From positions 1 to 61,194 of the forward strand of contig RGJX01000003.1 of the NCBI GenBank assembly GCA_010023045.1: a stretch of DNA of 61,194 nucleotides, in the 5' to 3' direction. Below the pieces are notes generated by a model, which saw only the letters and a program-made list of their open reading frames with translations, searched no databases and was not told the origin of the DNA. The position numbers were made by a program, and so were the translations under genes. Source of the DNA: Actinomycetota bacterium (GTDB lineage: Bacteria > Actinomycetota > Actinomycetes > Nanopelagicales > Nanopelagicaceae). Each line of letters starts with the position of its first letter. The stretch's first letter is position 1. Positions 52,883 through 61,194 of the stretch are shown here, in pieces.

Positions 52883-54060
52883 CTTAGTTCACCTCTATCT
52901 TCTCGACTTAGGAACCGAAGCCAGGTTCGTGGTTCTGATCCAACTGTAACTTTCTCAGATTCGCCCTGAGCATGTTGGTATACGTTCATTATTTCTGGTC
53001 CCACTGTCTTCCAATCAAATTTCATCGCTCCTAGTTCGGCCTGTTCTCGCAGATCAGCAATTGCCTTTTGGTCTTTTGCGATCTTGATAATCTGCTTGGC
53101 AAGATGATTAGCGTCGCCATTTGTGAATGTTAAGCCGTACTTACCGTATCCGAGCACGCTTTCAAATGCCGGGAGATCGCTAGCAACGATTGCAGCTCCC
53201 GCAGCCATCGCCTCAGCCAGAATAATTCCAAATGATTCGCCTCCAGTATTTGGGGCGACATAAAGATCAACTGATTTAAGAAAGCTTGCTTTATCTTCCT
53301 CACTAAGTCGACCAAGAAAGACAATTCGATTTCGAAGGCTTGGATTTAACGCCTGCATTACCTCCAAACCCTCCCCCGGTCCGGCAATTAAAACCCGTAG
53401 ATTGGGAATAGCCCGTGTCAGGTTTGGGACCGCTTCCATTAGTACGTTCAGGCCCTTACGAGGCTCGGAGAAACGCCCCAGGAATCCGATGGTGAACTCG
53501 CGCTTCCATTCTGGATTCACATTGGCCGACGCGAAAAATGAGGTATCAATTCCATTAGGAATTACCACAGCATCGGTATCTAGATGAATTGTGAGAGTTT
53601 CGCGAGCAACTTCACTTACCGCAATTCGTGCTCTTAGTTTCTCGATAACCGGTTCAAGCAAGGGTGCAATTGCGAATGCGACTTTCTGTCGTGGAGCGGC
53701 CACATGGAATGTTCCCACCATCGGTCCTTCTGCGATTGAGCAAGCTAAAAGTGATAGCGATGGAATGGCGGGCTCATGTAGATGCATGACATCAAATTCA
53801 TTTCGAGCTATCCATTGACGGACCCTCGTTGCAGCAACCGGCCCAAAGAGAACCCGCGCAACTGCGCCGTTATATGGGATTGCGACCGGTCTACCAGCCG
53901 AGACCACAAACTCTTCAGCTACCGCTTCTTCATCAAGTGCTGGCGCCAGAACTGATACGTCGTGTCCCTCAGCTAAAAAATGATTAGCTAGATCCTTTAC
54001 ATGTGCCTGTACCCCACCTGGAACGTCCCAGGCGTATGGAGAGACCATTCCAATTTTCAC
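52879..54060 (-). CDS. pimA: GT4 glycosyltransferase, phosphatidylinositol alpha-mannosyltransferase (PimA-like)
   Basis: 'MVSPYAWDVPGGVQAHVKDLANHFLAEGHDVSVLAP', 'IGFLGRFSEPRKGLNVLMEA', 'SFGIILAEAMAAGAAIVASDLPAF'; adjacent to pgsA. Confidence 0.9.
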   Translation of the reverse strand: MKIGMVSPYAWDVPGGVQAHVKDLANHFLAEGHDVSVLAPALDEEAVAEEFVVSAGRPVAIPYNGAVARVLFGPVAATRVRQWIARNEFDVMHLHEPAIPSLSLLACSIAEGPMVGTFHVAAPRQKVAFAIAPLLEPVIEKLRARIAVSEVARETLTIHLDTDAVVIPNGIDTSFFASANVNPEWKREFTIGFLGRFSEPRKGLNVLMEAVPNLTRAIPNLRVLIAGPGEGLEVMQALNPSLRNRIVFLGRLSEEDKASFLKSVDLYVAPNTGGESFGIILAEAMAAGAAIVASDLPAFESVLGYGKYGLTFTNGDANHLAKQIIKIAKDQKAIADLREQAELGAMKFDWKTVGPEIMNVYQHAQGESEKVTVGSEPRTWLRFLSREDRGELS

Positions 54061-54944
54061 TTATTTACTCTCTCTACAAATATCCGTTGCTGCATATGCC
54101 ATGAAGATGGGTCACTCTTTATGTCACGAGCGAACTGATTGGCAAGCTCTTGAGTCAGGCGCTGGATTTCATCACTTTCGCTTTGACTTCTACGCACCAA
54201 AAATGGCCCACTGAATCTTATGTTGATACCAATATCCGTAAAGGAAACATAAGCGGTAATCAAATTAGCTTCCGTCTTTATCGCCAAGAGTGCCGGCCCT
54301 GCAGGCATCCGCGCATTAGCGTCAAAGAATTCAACATCCACACCACTTCGAGATAAATCCCGATCCGCAACAAGGGCAACAAGCTTTCCCTCTTGCAAAA
54401 AGTTAATTAGTTGGTCGGTTACCTTTTCCTCAAGGTCTAGAACCTTCATGCCCATCCGCTCTCTGTGGGCAAGAAACCTGCGAAATAGCCGTTCTGGCCG
54501 CAAATGCTCAGCGACCGTATGGACTTTTATTCCTTGCGAGCAGTAATAGAGGCCGGCATGGTCCCAGTTTCCCGCATGAGGTAAAGCGATTATCACACCC
54601 TTACCGCTTTTGACCGAGTCGAGAAAAAGTTCGTTGTTCTCTGTTGTGACCGTGGCTGCAACTCTCTCTTGGCTCCAGTCTGAAATACGAAATGTGTCGC
54701 ACCAATAGCGCATCGCACTAGATACTCCACTTCGAACCAGCGCCTCTAATTCATCATTTTCTAGCAAAGGTAGAACTTGCCTGTAGTTCTCTCTTAGTCG
54801 CGCAATTCGTTTTCCATTCTTTCGATAAGCGCGCTCTGCAATCCTTTCGAAAAATTTATATGCAGTTCTCTCCGGCAGCAGACGAACAATTCTCCAGAGC
54901 GCACTGTAAATAAGGTAAGTCAAGAACTCTTGAATCGCTTTCAC
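54057..54944 (-). CDS. Phosphatidylinositol mannoside acyltransferase-like (LpxL/HtrB family)
   Basis: 'ALPHAGNWDHAGLYY' (H-x4-D motif); GTG at 54944 overlaps the pgsA stop as GTGA. Confidence 0.85.
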   Translation of the reverse strand: MKAIQEFLTYLIYSALWRIVRLLPERTAYKFFERIAERAYRKNGKRIARLRENYRQVLPLLENDELEALVRSGVSSAMRYWCDTFRISDWSQERVAATVTTENNELFLDSVKSGKGVIIALPHAGNWDHAGLYYCSQGIKVHTVAEHLRPERLFRRFLAHRERMGMKVLDLEEKVTDQLINFLQEGKLVALVADRDLSRSGVDVEFFDANARMPAGPALLAIKTEANLITAYVSFTDIGINIRFSGPFLVRRSQSESDEIQRLTQELANQFARDIKSDPSSWHMQQRIFVERVNK

Positions 54945-55540
54945 GCTTGATGCACAGCTTTCATTCGCTGGATTACGGTGATCGAACTGATGAATACAAG
55001 GAGCCATAGCGAAAGACCTAGAGCGAAGTCCAGACCAAGACCATAGAGACCTGTTCCAACAAGAAGGATGATCAAACGTTCGGGACGTTCAGCAAAACCG
55101 ACCGAACACTCGATTCCAAGGCTCTCTGCTTTTGCCCTAATGTATGGAATAAGGCCCCCGAGAAATAAGGCGGCTATTGCCAATACGTGAAGATCAGAGC
55201 CCTCATTAAAGAGGTAGATCCATATACCAATCACGATAGCTGCATCACTGATTCGATCGAGAGTCGAATCCAGTAGCGCACCCCAAGGGGTTCCATCACT
55301 CTTGGATATCCGGGCCATCGTTCCATCAAAAAGATCACTTAAGGCAAAGAGAGAAACCAGCAAAGTTCCGAGAAAAAATTCTCCTCTTGCAAAGAAGTAG
55401 ATAGATGAGAAAGCCACTCCAGCCGCACCTATTACGGTGATCGCATTAGCGCTGAGTCCAATACGAAGCAGCGCCCGGCAGATGGGTGTGATGAAAGCCG
55501 TGACGGGGGCTTTGAAGTATCTCTGAATCATTGGATACAT
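54941..55540 (-). CDS. pgsA: CDP-alcohol phosphatidyltransferase, probable PI(P) synthase
   Basis: 'DLFDGTMARISKSDGTPWGALLDSTLDR' matches D-x2-DG-x2-AR-x8-G-x3-D-x3-D. Confidence 0.9.
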   Translation of the reverse strand: MYPMIQRYFKAPVTAFITPICRALLRIGLSANAITVIGAAGVAFSSIYFFARGEFFLGTLLVSLFALSDLFDGTMARISKSDGTPWGALLDSTLDRISDAAIVIGIWIYLFNEGSDLHVLAIAALFLGGLIPYIRAKAESLGIECSVGFAERPERLIILLVGTGLYGLGLDFALGLSLWLLVFISSITVIQRMKAVHQA

Positions 55541-55554
55541 CGTAGGCTCTCTTT

Positions 55555-56166
55555 ATGAGTGAGCCACTGATTAAGCTACTTCTCGCTCATCATCGAGATG
55601 TTAAGCCGGCACATACCCTCACTGCTCTAAAGGCCAACGTCGAGGTAATAGTTCTGCCTGCTCAACTATCCGAATTGGGTTCTTTTGAGTCAGTCGATCT
55701 CTTTGCTCTGCTAGTCGATGCTAGAAGTGGAATCTCGAAAGAGATGATCGAGCTATGGCATCACTTTCAAGAGCGACAATTCCCACGGGCCATGATTGTG
55801 CAAGGAATTGAGTTCTCCGAATCTGATTTCGACGACATTGTTTTGATTGGTAATCGAGTTCTTGAACAGTTCGCCACGCCATATCTAGTCCTCCATGACG
55901 ACCTTGGCCAACCAACGGCTCTAATTTCTCTAGAGGACAACCTTGTACATGATTATTCTGGCGCTGAAAAGAATCGCTACTCAGCCGATAGCGAACTTAT
56001 GGATTTGATTTCAGAATTTCAAGAAGAGTACTTACAGCTCTACAAAGAGTTGGGAGAAGAAGGTTTCTTTCAAGGAATATTTGCGATTGCAATTCCGATT
56101 GGAAGCGAGAAACCTTTTGGAATCCCAGAACTGAATATGGTTATTGAAGCGCTTTCCAAGCGTTAG
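55555..56166 (+). CDS. Degenerate EF-G/EF-G2-like GTPase-domain protein, no P-loop
   Basis: 'DLFALLVDARSGISKEMIELWHHFQERQFPRAMIVQGIEFSESDFDDIV' and 'PTALISLEDNLVHDYS' align by eye with EF-G2 G-domain; the NKxD position reads QGIE. Confidence 0.6.
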   Translation: MSEPLIKLLLAHHRDVKPAHTLTALKANVEVIVLPAQLSELGSFESVDLFALLVDARSGISKEMIELWHHFQERQFPRAMIVQGIEFSESDFDDIVLIGNRVLEQFATPYLVLHDDLGQPTALISLEDNLVHDYSGAEKNRYSADSELMDLISEFQEEYLQLYKELGEEGFFQGIFAIAIPIGSEKPFGIPELNMVIEALSKR

Positions 56167-56713
56167 CTAATTCTGCCCGCGTCTCAGTAAGAAGTTTTGG
56201 CAGTACTTTGGTCTGGCCAATTAAAGGCATGAAGTTCGCATCCCCCGACCATCTTGGAATCACATGTTGGTGGATATGTTCGGCTACCCCAGCTCCCGAA
56301 ACTGCGCCCTGGTTCATACCCAGATTGAAACCGGCGGGCTTCGAAACCTCTCTAATAACCCGCATGGCGTCCGAAGTTAATCTAAAAATCTCTTCGCGCT
56401 CTTCCTTTGAGATCTCTGTTAAGTCAGCAACATGTCTAAAGGTGCAGATGAGAAGATGTCCTGGGTTATAGGGATATAGATTAAGAACCGCGTAAGCAAG
56501 CTCCCCACGATAAACAATTAAAGAATTTTCATCATCGCCTTTTGGAATTTCGCAGAACGGACAAGCGACATCATTGCCTTTAAGAGGTCGATTTTCGCCC
56601 GATAAATACGCCATTCGATGTGGCGCCCAGAGACGTTGCCAGCGGTCAGGGATTCCAACGCCATCAATTTCAACGCCATCAATTTCAACGCCATCAGGCG
56701 CTTTTTCAGTCAT
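56141..56713 (-). CDS. HIT family protein
   Basis: 'CPFCEIPKGDDE', 'PYNPGHLLICTFRHVADL', HIT triad 'AEHIHQHVIPRW'. Confidence 0.94.
   Translation of the reverse strand: MTEKAPDGVEIDGVEIDGVGIPDRWQRLWAPHRMAYLSGENRPLKGNDVACPFCEIPKGDDENSLIVYRGELAYAVLNLYPYNPGHLLICTFRHVADLTEISKEEREEIFRLTSDAMRVIREVSKPAGFNLGMNQGAVSGAGVAEHIHQHVIPRWSGDANFMPLIGQTKVLPKLLTETRAELANAWKALQ
56656..56697 (-). repeat. 15-bp in-frame tandem repeat in the HIT gene N-terminus
   Basis: Plus strand CAACGCCATCAATTT twice, then CAACGCCATCAG; encodes DGVEI-DGVEI-DGVGI. Confidence 0.9.
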
Positions 56714-56724
56714 CTAATACTCTC

Positions 56725-58761
56725 TTAAACTTGAGTTCGCTCTAGAACAGTTTTTTGCACGAGAGCTATCGCCTCTTTTATCGGAACCCCATTTCGCTGT
56801 TCGCCGTTGCGGAACCGGAACGAGACGGACCCGGAATTCTGGTCTTCTTCCCCGGCAATCAGCATAAAAGGAATCTTTTCAGCTTGGGCGTTACGAATCT
56901 TTTTCTGCATCCGATCATCAGATGCATCAATTTCTGCACGTATTCCGACTTTCTTCATTTCTTGGATAACTTCGGCGAGATAAGGCACAAAAGCTTCAGC
57001 TACCGGGATGCCGCGAACTTGAACCGGTGCAAGCCAAGGTGGAAAGGCGCCGGCATAGTGTTCGGTGAGAACGCCAAAAAATCGTTCAATAGACCCAAAG
57101 AGCGCTCTATGGATCATTACTGGTCTCTGCCTTGAACCGTCGGAGGCTTGGTACTCCAACTCAAATCTCTGTGGGAGCTGGAAATCCACCTGAATTGTGG
57201 ACATCTGCCAAGTTCTTCCAATTGCATCTTTTGCTTGAACACTGACCTTAGGCCCATAGAAAGCCGCTCCACCCTTATCAAGAACGAGTTCTAGGCCTTG
57301 TTTTTCCGCCGCTCGCCGGAGCGTCTGCGTTGCGCGCTCCCAATCTTCATCTGTGCCGATGAACTTCTCTTCGTTTTTCGTAGATAACTCCAGGTAAAAA
57401 TCTTGTAAGCCATAGTCGCGAAGTAGATTTAGAACGAAAGTTAAGAGACTATCTAGTTCGTCTTCCATCTGTTCTGGTGTGCAATAGATGTGCGCATCAT
57501 CTTGGGTGAAACCGCGAGCGCGGGTAATTCCGTGGATTACCCCAGATTTCTCGTAGCGATAAACAGTCCCAAATTCAAAAAGTCGTAGTGGAAGTTCTCG
57601 ATATGAACGACCACGCGATGCGAAGACGAGATTATGAAACGGGCAGTTCATGGGTTTCATGTAGTACTTCTGGCCGGCCCGCTTTACCGTGCCATCAGCG
57701 TGGAGCTCTTCGTCCATAACCATCGGCGGATACATTCCTTCGGAGTACCAATCAAGATGCCCCGATTTTTCAAAGAGCGCAGCCTTTGTTAAGTGCGGCG
57801 AATAGACAAATTCATAACCCTCTTGGATATGGCGTTTCCTTGAATATTCCTCCATCGCCATTCGAATGATTCCGCCCTTGGGATGAAATACAGCCAAACC
57901 TGAGCCGATTTCGTCTGGGAATGAAAAGAGATCCAATTCTGAGCCGAGGCGGCGGTGATCTCTCTTCTCTGCTTCTGCTAATAAATTTAGATAATTATCA
58001 AGAGCATCTTGGGAGGGCCAAGCAGTTCCATAAATTCTCTGCAGCATGGGGTTTTTCTCAGATCCGCGCCAATAAGCACCGGCCGATCGCATCAGTTTAA
58101 ATGCCGGTATGTATTTTGTAGATGGGAGGTGAGGCCCTCTGCACAGGTCTGCCCAGACTGCCTTACCGTCTCTGCCCAGGTTGTCATAGATAGTTAATTC
58201 ACCAGCGCCCACTTCAACTGAGGCGCCCTCAGCCACATCGCCACTTTTCAACTTGATCAACTCACACTTATATTTTTCATTCTTCAATTCAGCGAGCGCT
58301 TCACTCTCGCTAACGACTCTGCGCTTAAAGCGTTGTCCGTCCTTGATGATCTTGCGCATTCCACTCTCGAGTTTTTCTAAATCTTCAGGAGTAAAGGGGC
58401 GCTCAGGATCAAAGTCATAATAAAAACCATCGGTTATCGGTGGGCCAATACCAAGGCGAGTTTGCGAGAAAAGGTTTTGGACGCTCTGGGCAAGAACGTG
58501 AGCGGTTGAGTGTCGAAGTACATTCAACCCTTCCTCACTATCAATCTTGATTGTTTCGACAACATCGCCTTCAGATAGCTCACTCCATAAATCCTTAAGT
58601 ACTCCATTCACCCGGCAGACCACGATGGCGCTTGGACCTGGTTTCATGGCATCTGGGTAAACCTCTTCGCAAACTTGGGTCACCTTAAATTCAGATGAAA
58701 CTCTTCTAGACGCTCCATCTAAAGTGATTGATATAGAGGCTGAACTTTCCGAGCTACTCAC
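56725..58761 (-). CDS. thrS: Threonyl-tRNA synthetase
   Basis: TGS domain, '[17 protein letters not shown]', '[12 protein letters not shown]', '[16 protein letters not shown]'. Confidence 0.98.
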   Translation of the reverse strand: MSSSESSASISITLDGASRRVSSEFKVTQVCEEVYPDAMKPGPSAIVVCRVNGVLKDLWSELSEGDVVETIKIDSEEGLNVLRHSTAHVLAQSVQNLFSQTRLGIGPPITDGFYYDFDPERPFTPEDLEKLESGMRKIIKDGQRFKRRVVSESEALAELKNEKYKCELIKLKSGDVAEGASVEVGAGELTIYDNLGRDGKAVWADLCRGPHLPSTKYIPAFKLMRSAGAYWRGSEKNPMLQRIYGTAWPSQDALDNYLNLLAEAEKRDHRRLGSELDLFSFPDEIGSGLAVFHPKGGIIRMAMEEYSRKRHIQEGYEFVYSPHLTKAALFEKSGHLDWYSEGMYPPMVMDEELHADGTVKRAGQKYYMKPMNCPFHNLVFASRGRSYRELPLRLFEFGTVYRYEKSGVIHGITRARGFTQDDAHIYCTPEQMEDELDSLLTFVLNLLRDYGLQDFYLELSTKNEEKFIGTDEDWERATQTLRRAAEKQGLELVLDKGGAAFYGPKVSVQAKDAIGRTWQMSTIQVDFQLPQRFELEYQASDGSRQRPVMIHRALFGSIERFFGVLTEHYAGAFPPWLAPVQVRGIPVAEAFVPYLAEVIQEMKKVGIRAEIDASDDRMQKKIRNAQAEKIPFMLIAGEEDQNSGSVSFRFRNGEQRNGVPIKEAIALVQKTVLERTQV

Positions 58762-58789
58762 GAAGCGAGGCTACCAAAGCACTGATAAA

Positions 58790-59107
58790 TCAAGCGTAAA
58801 GAATTACCAACACCACGATAGAAAAGAGCGCTCCACCGGCAATTAGAAGGTATTTGACCCAGAGTGGAATTCGGAATCTCTCTGAGGTGGATTGGGCAAT
58901 CGACTTTGTCTTACGAATTGCATTCGCCGCCCATGCATATTCAGTAGCCAAAATACCAAGACCTGCGAGGAGTACTAGTAGTCCAGGTCCGGGAGCGAAT
59001 AAGAAGATTGTTCCGATAATTGTGATTAGACCGCCAATAACTCCGATGAACACCCGCCAAACCAGCGAGCCATAAGGGTTCGATTTGATTTGCTGGCGGA
59101 AGTTCAC
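58790..59107 (-). CDS. Small PGPGW-type transmembrane protein
   Basis: 'LFAPGPGLLVLLAGLGILATEYAWA' with TM helices. Confidence 0.75.
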   Translation of the reverse strand: MNFRQQIKSNPYGSLVWRVFIGVIGGLITIIGTIFLFAPGPGLLVLLAGLGILATEYAWAANAIRKTKSIAQSTSERFRIPLWVKYLLIAGGALFSIVVLVILYA

Positions 59108-59862
59108 AGGGCAAGATTACCTAATATCCAACTATGAAAACTCTCCTGAAGTTCACGAAACCGATTAGAACTTGGGGTGTCTTTTCCGTCAATTGCCTTA
59201 ATGGATTGAATCTCCCGCAAGCTGGAGACAGCCCCGAGGGAATCTGCGCCAAGTAATGAATCTAATTCCAACTTACCTTCCGTAAACCCAAAGTTATCAA
59301 TCAGCGCCTTGCGAGTTACCCCCGGCAGCGCTCCACTCTCGATCCTTGGGGTCATCCAATTTCCATCGATTAGGGCTATTAAGTTCGAAGTAGACAATTC
59401 ACTTACCTCTCCACTTTCCTGGAGAAGAATTGCATCATCAAACCCCGCACGTTCGGCTCGGCGACGGGCGCTTAGGCGTGATGAATAAGAGGCGCTCTTA
59501 TAACCAAGCCCCGCATGTGGGCTTTTAAGAATCGTGCACCGAATTCCATCTGTTGGGGCTTTGTATTCTCTATGCGAGAGGATCCAATTACCATCTGAGT
59601 AGAACGAAATTCTCAAGGAACCGTTTGGGAAGTTATCCAGCATCAGAATTTTCTCGACGCCCTCGATGATTTTCTCGCGGCGATAAGAATTAGTTGACGC
59701 CCCTCCCAATTCAGCTAACCCCACTTCAAGTCGATCAAGGTGGGCGGTCAGGGCGAAGAGTTTTCCACTATAGCTTCGCAAAGTTTCAAATACTCCGTCG
59801 CCCAAGAGAATCGCATCGCTTAACTCCGAACTTTGCGAGGGCTCACCATTGAAGAGAATCAT
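59104..59862 (-). CDS. pabC: Class IV aminotransferase, probable aminodeoxychorismate lyase
   Basis: 'GDGVFETLRSYSGKLFALTAHLDRLE', 'EVSELSTSNLIAL', 'GALPGVTRKALI'; next to pabB. Confidence 0.85.
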   Translation of the reverse strand: MILFNGEPSQSSELSDAILLGDGVFETLRSYSGKLFALTAHLDRLEVGLAELGGASTNSYRREKIIEGVEKILMLDNFPNGSLRISFYSDGNWILSHREYKAPTDGIRCTILKSPHAGLGYKSASYSSRLSARRRAERAGFDDAILLQESGEVSELSTSNLIALIDGNWMTPRIESGALPGVTRKALIDNFGFTEGKLELDSLLGADSLGAVSSLREIQSIKAIDGKDTPSSNRFRELQESFHSWILGNLAL

Positions 59863-60821
59863 TGAGTAAGAGAGATAAGGCGTCGCGCCTTTAGCTCAGT
59901 CTCCTCCCACTCAGATTCTGGGTCACTGTCCCATGTAATGCCTGCACCTGTACCAAATTTAATCTCATCTTTGCTTCGCCAGAAGAGTCTGATTCCTACG
60001 CTCAACTCCATGCGATCCCCGTCAGACCATCCAAAAACGCCACAATAAGGTCCGCGCTCTTCTTCATTAGATCTAATGATCTGTAGCGCGCTTGATTTCG
60101 GAGCTCCACTTATTGATCCAGGCGGCATTACCTCAGAGATTGCTTGAGAGAGCGTAATCTCCTTCTTGAGGGAGCCACTCACATCAGAAACCAAATGGAA
60201 GAGACCAGGATGTTTTTCGGTAGCTAGCAATCTCGGAGTGGTAATTGAACCCGTCTCGCAAATCCTCCCCAGATCATTTCTAATCAGATCCACAATCATG
60301 AGATTTTCCGCTCTATCCTTTGCTAAAAACTCGCTTGTAGGCGAAGTTCCCTTTATTGGGCTTGAGGTGATTCGACTCCCGTCCTTAGAGATAAATCGCT
60401 CAGGTGATGCCGATGCAATCTCTAGCCCTGGTAATGAGAGATAGCCGGCAAAGGGAGCGGGATTCTGCGAAAGAATTCGAGTAAATAGTCCTGAGAGATT
60501 TCCTTCTTCAAGAATCTTCGAAGTCATAATCCGGCAGGCATTGACCTGGTACACCTCACCAGCTGCAATCAGAGATCGGATCTCTTCAACATAACTCTTA
60601 TATTCATCCCGAGATTTGGATGATTGCCACTTCCCGACCTTTATCGCGCGCCCTTCACTAACAAACTCTTTTTTCGAAAATTCTTTAAATCGGGCAAGCG
60701 TCCAGCTCCCTTCGAAGGTTCCAACAATTGACCAGAACCCCGGTTCGTTGATGGCTTCCAGGTCGCTCCGTATTTCTTGCAGATTTTCGCCCTGAATGCC
60801 GCCCATCCAGAACCGCTCCAC
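59859..60821 (-). CDS. pabB: Aminodeoxychorismate synthase component I (short form)
   Basis: 'YQVNACRIM', 'ASPERFIS', 'SSPIKGTSPTSEFLAKDRAENLMIVDLIRNDLGR', 'PPGSISGAPK'; PIKGT favours PabB over TrpE. Confidence 0.88.
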   Translation of the reverse strand: MERFWMGGIQGENLQEIRSDLEAINEPGFWSIVGTFEGSWTLARFKEFSKKEFVSEGRAIKVGKWQSSKSRDEYKSYVEEIRSLIAAGEVYQVNACRIMTSKILEEGNLSGLFTRILSQNPAPFAGYLSLPGLEIASASPERFISKDGSRITSSPIKGTSPTSEFLAKDRAENLMIVDLIRNDLGRICETGSITTPRLLATEKHPGLFHLVSDVSGSLKKEITLSQAISEVMPPGSISGAPKSSALQIIRSNEEERGPYCGVFGWSDGDRMELSVGIRLFWRSKDEIKFGTGAGITWDSDPESEWEETELKARRLISLTQ

Positions 60822-60927
60822 AATCCACCGCCTCTAGATTTCCGTATTCATTTGGGAAGCCCTCTAAATCTAGGATAGATTTCCCCTCCTTGATCATCGG
60901 TGCCGGTCGGTGGCGAGATCAAGTTTT

Positions 60928-61000
60928 GCGGACGTAGCGCAGTTGGTAGCGCGGAACCTTGCCAAGGTTCAGGTCGCGGGTTCGACCCCCGTCGTCCGCT
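60928..61000 (+). tRNA. tRNA-Gly (GCC)
   Basis: Acceptor GCGGACG/CGTCCGC, anticodon loop CTTGCCAAGG, T-arm GGGTTCGACCC; CCA not encoded. Confidence 0.96.
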
Positions 61001-61041
61001 CGATGATCTGAGTTTGGAGAGCTAGAAATAGCTAGCGATTT

Positions 61042-61112
61042 GGTGGAGTGGCCGAGAGGCGAGGCTCGGGACTGCAAATCCCGCTACACGGGTTCAAATC
61101 CCGTCTCCACCT
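61042..61112 (+). tRNA. tRNA-Cys (GCA)
   Basis: Acceptor GGTGGAG/CTCCACC, anticodon loop ACTGCAAAT, T-arm GGGTTCAAATCCC. Confidence 0.96.
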
Positions 61113-61148
61113 CGATAAATTTAGGAAAAAATCTTCACAACTAAATAC

Positions 61149-61194
61149 GGACGATTAGCGCAGCGGTAGCGCACTTCCTTGACATGGAAGGGGT
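61149..61194 (+). tRNA. tRNA-Val (GAC), truncated by window end
   Basis: GGACGATTAGCGCAGCGGTAGCGCACTTCCTTGACATGGAAGGGGT; anticodon stem CTTCC/GGAAG around GAC. Confidence 0.92.

Noticed and set aside
61018-61032. AGAGCTAGAAATAGC is identical to 15 nt of the common Cas9 sgRNA scaffold loop
   Set aside because: It is a short AGCTA-GAAA-TAGCT hairpin between two tRNAs; no repeat array, anti-repeat or cas gene nearby. Coincidence, or a tRNA spacer hairpin
1-61194. CRISPR arrays, prophage, transposases, integrases, toxin-antitoxin pairs, biosynthetic gene clusters
   Set aside because: Looked for by eye and in the ORF translations; no direct-repeat array or recognisable mobile/defence proteins, although tRNA genes at the right edge could be an integration site outside the window

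Overview
The window is a 61 kb stretch of compact, moderate-GC actinobacterial core genome. Actinobacterial markers include mIHF, BldD, DUF3048 and the PgsA/acyltransferase/PimA cluster. The lineage could be a streamlined freshwater actinobacterium, but that is inference from compactness and gene content. I recognise about 60 protein genes, mostly in long minus-strand operons: hisGE-rpe-rsmB-fmt-def-priA-metK-coaBC-rpoZ-gmk-mihF-pyrF-pyrD-pyrK-carB-carA-pyrC-pyrB-pyrR; nusB-efp-aroQ-aroB-aroK-aroC-aroE-mltG-ruvX-alaS-aspS-hisS; rsh-secF-secD-ruvBAC-yebC-pdxT-pdxS; and pimA-acyltransferase-pgsA, HIT, thrS and pab genes. A tRNA-Gly/Cys/Val cluster lies at the right edge. I found no CRISPR array, rRNA, prophage, transposon or obvious defence system. 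The most interesting signals are: (1) an internal deletion/frameshift in hisS, supported by in-frame halves on both sides; (2) a 203-aa protein that looks like a degenerate EF-G2-type GTPase domain without P-loop or NKxD; (3) a PyrR-type RNA binding element next to the pyrR ribosome-binding site; (4) a full c-di-GMP-binding signature in BldD; and (5) a three-hairpin leader before an NCS2 nucleobase permease. None is clearly a new multi-gene system. All family calls come from reading motifs, without database searches.
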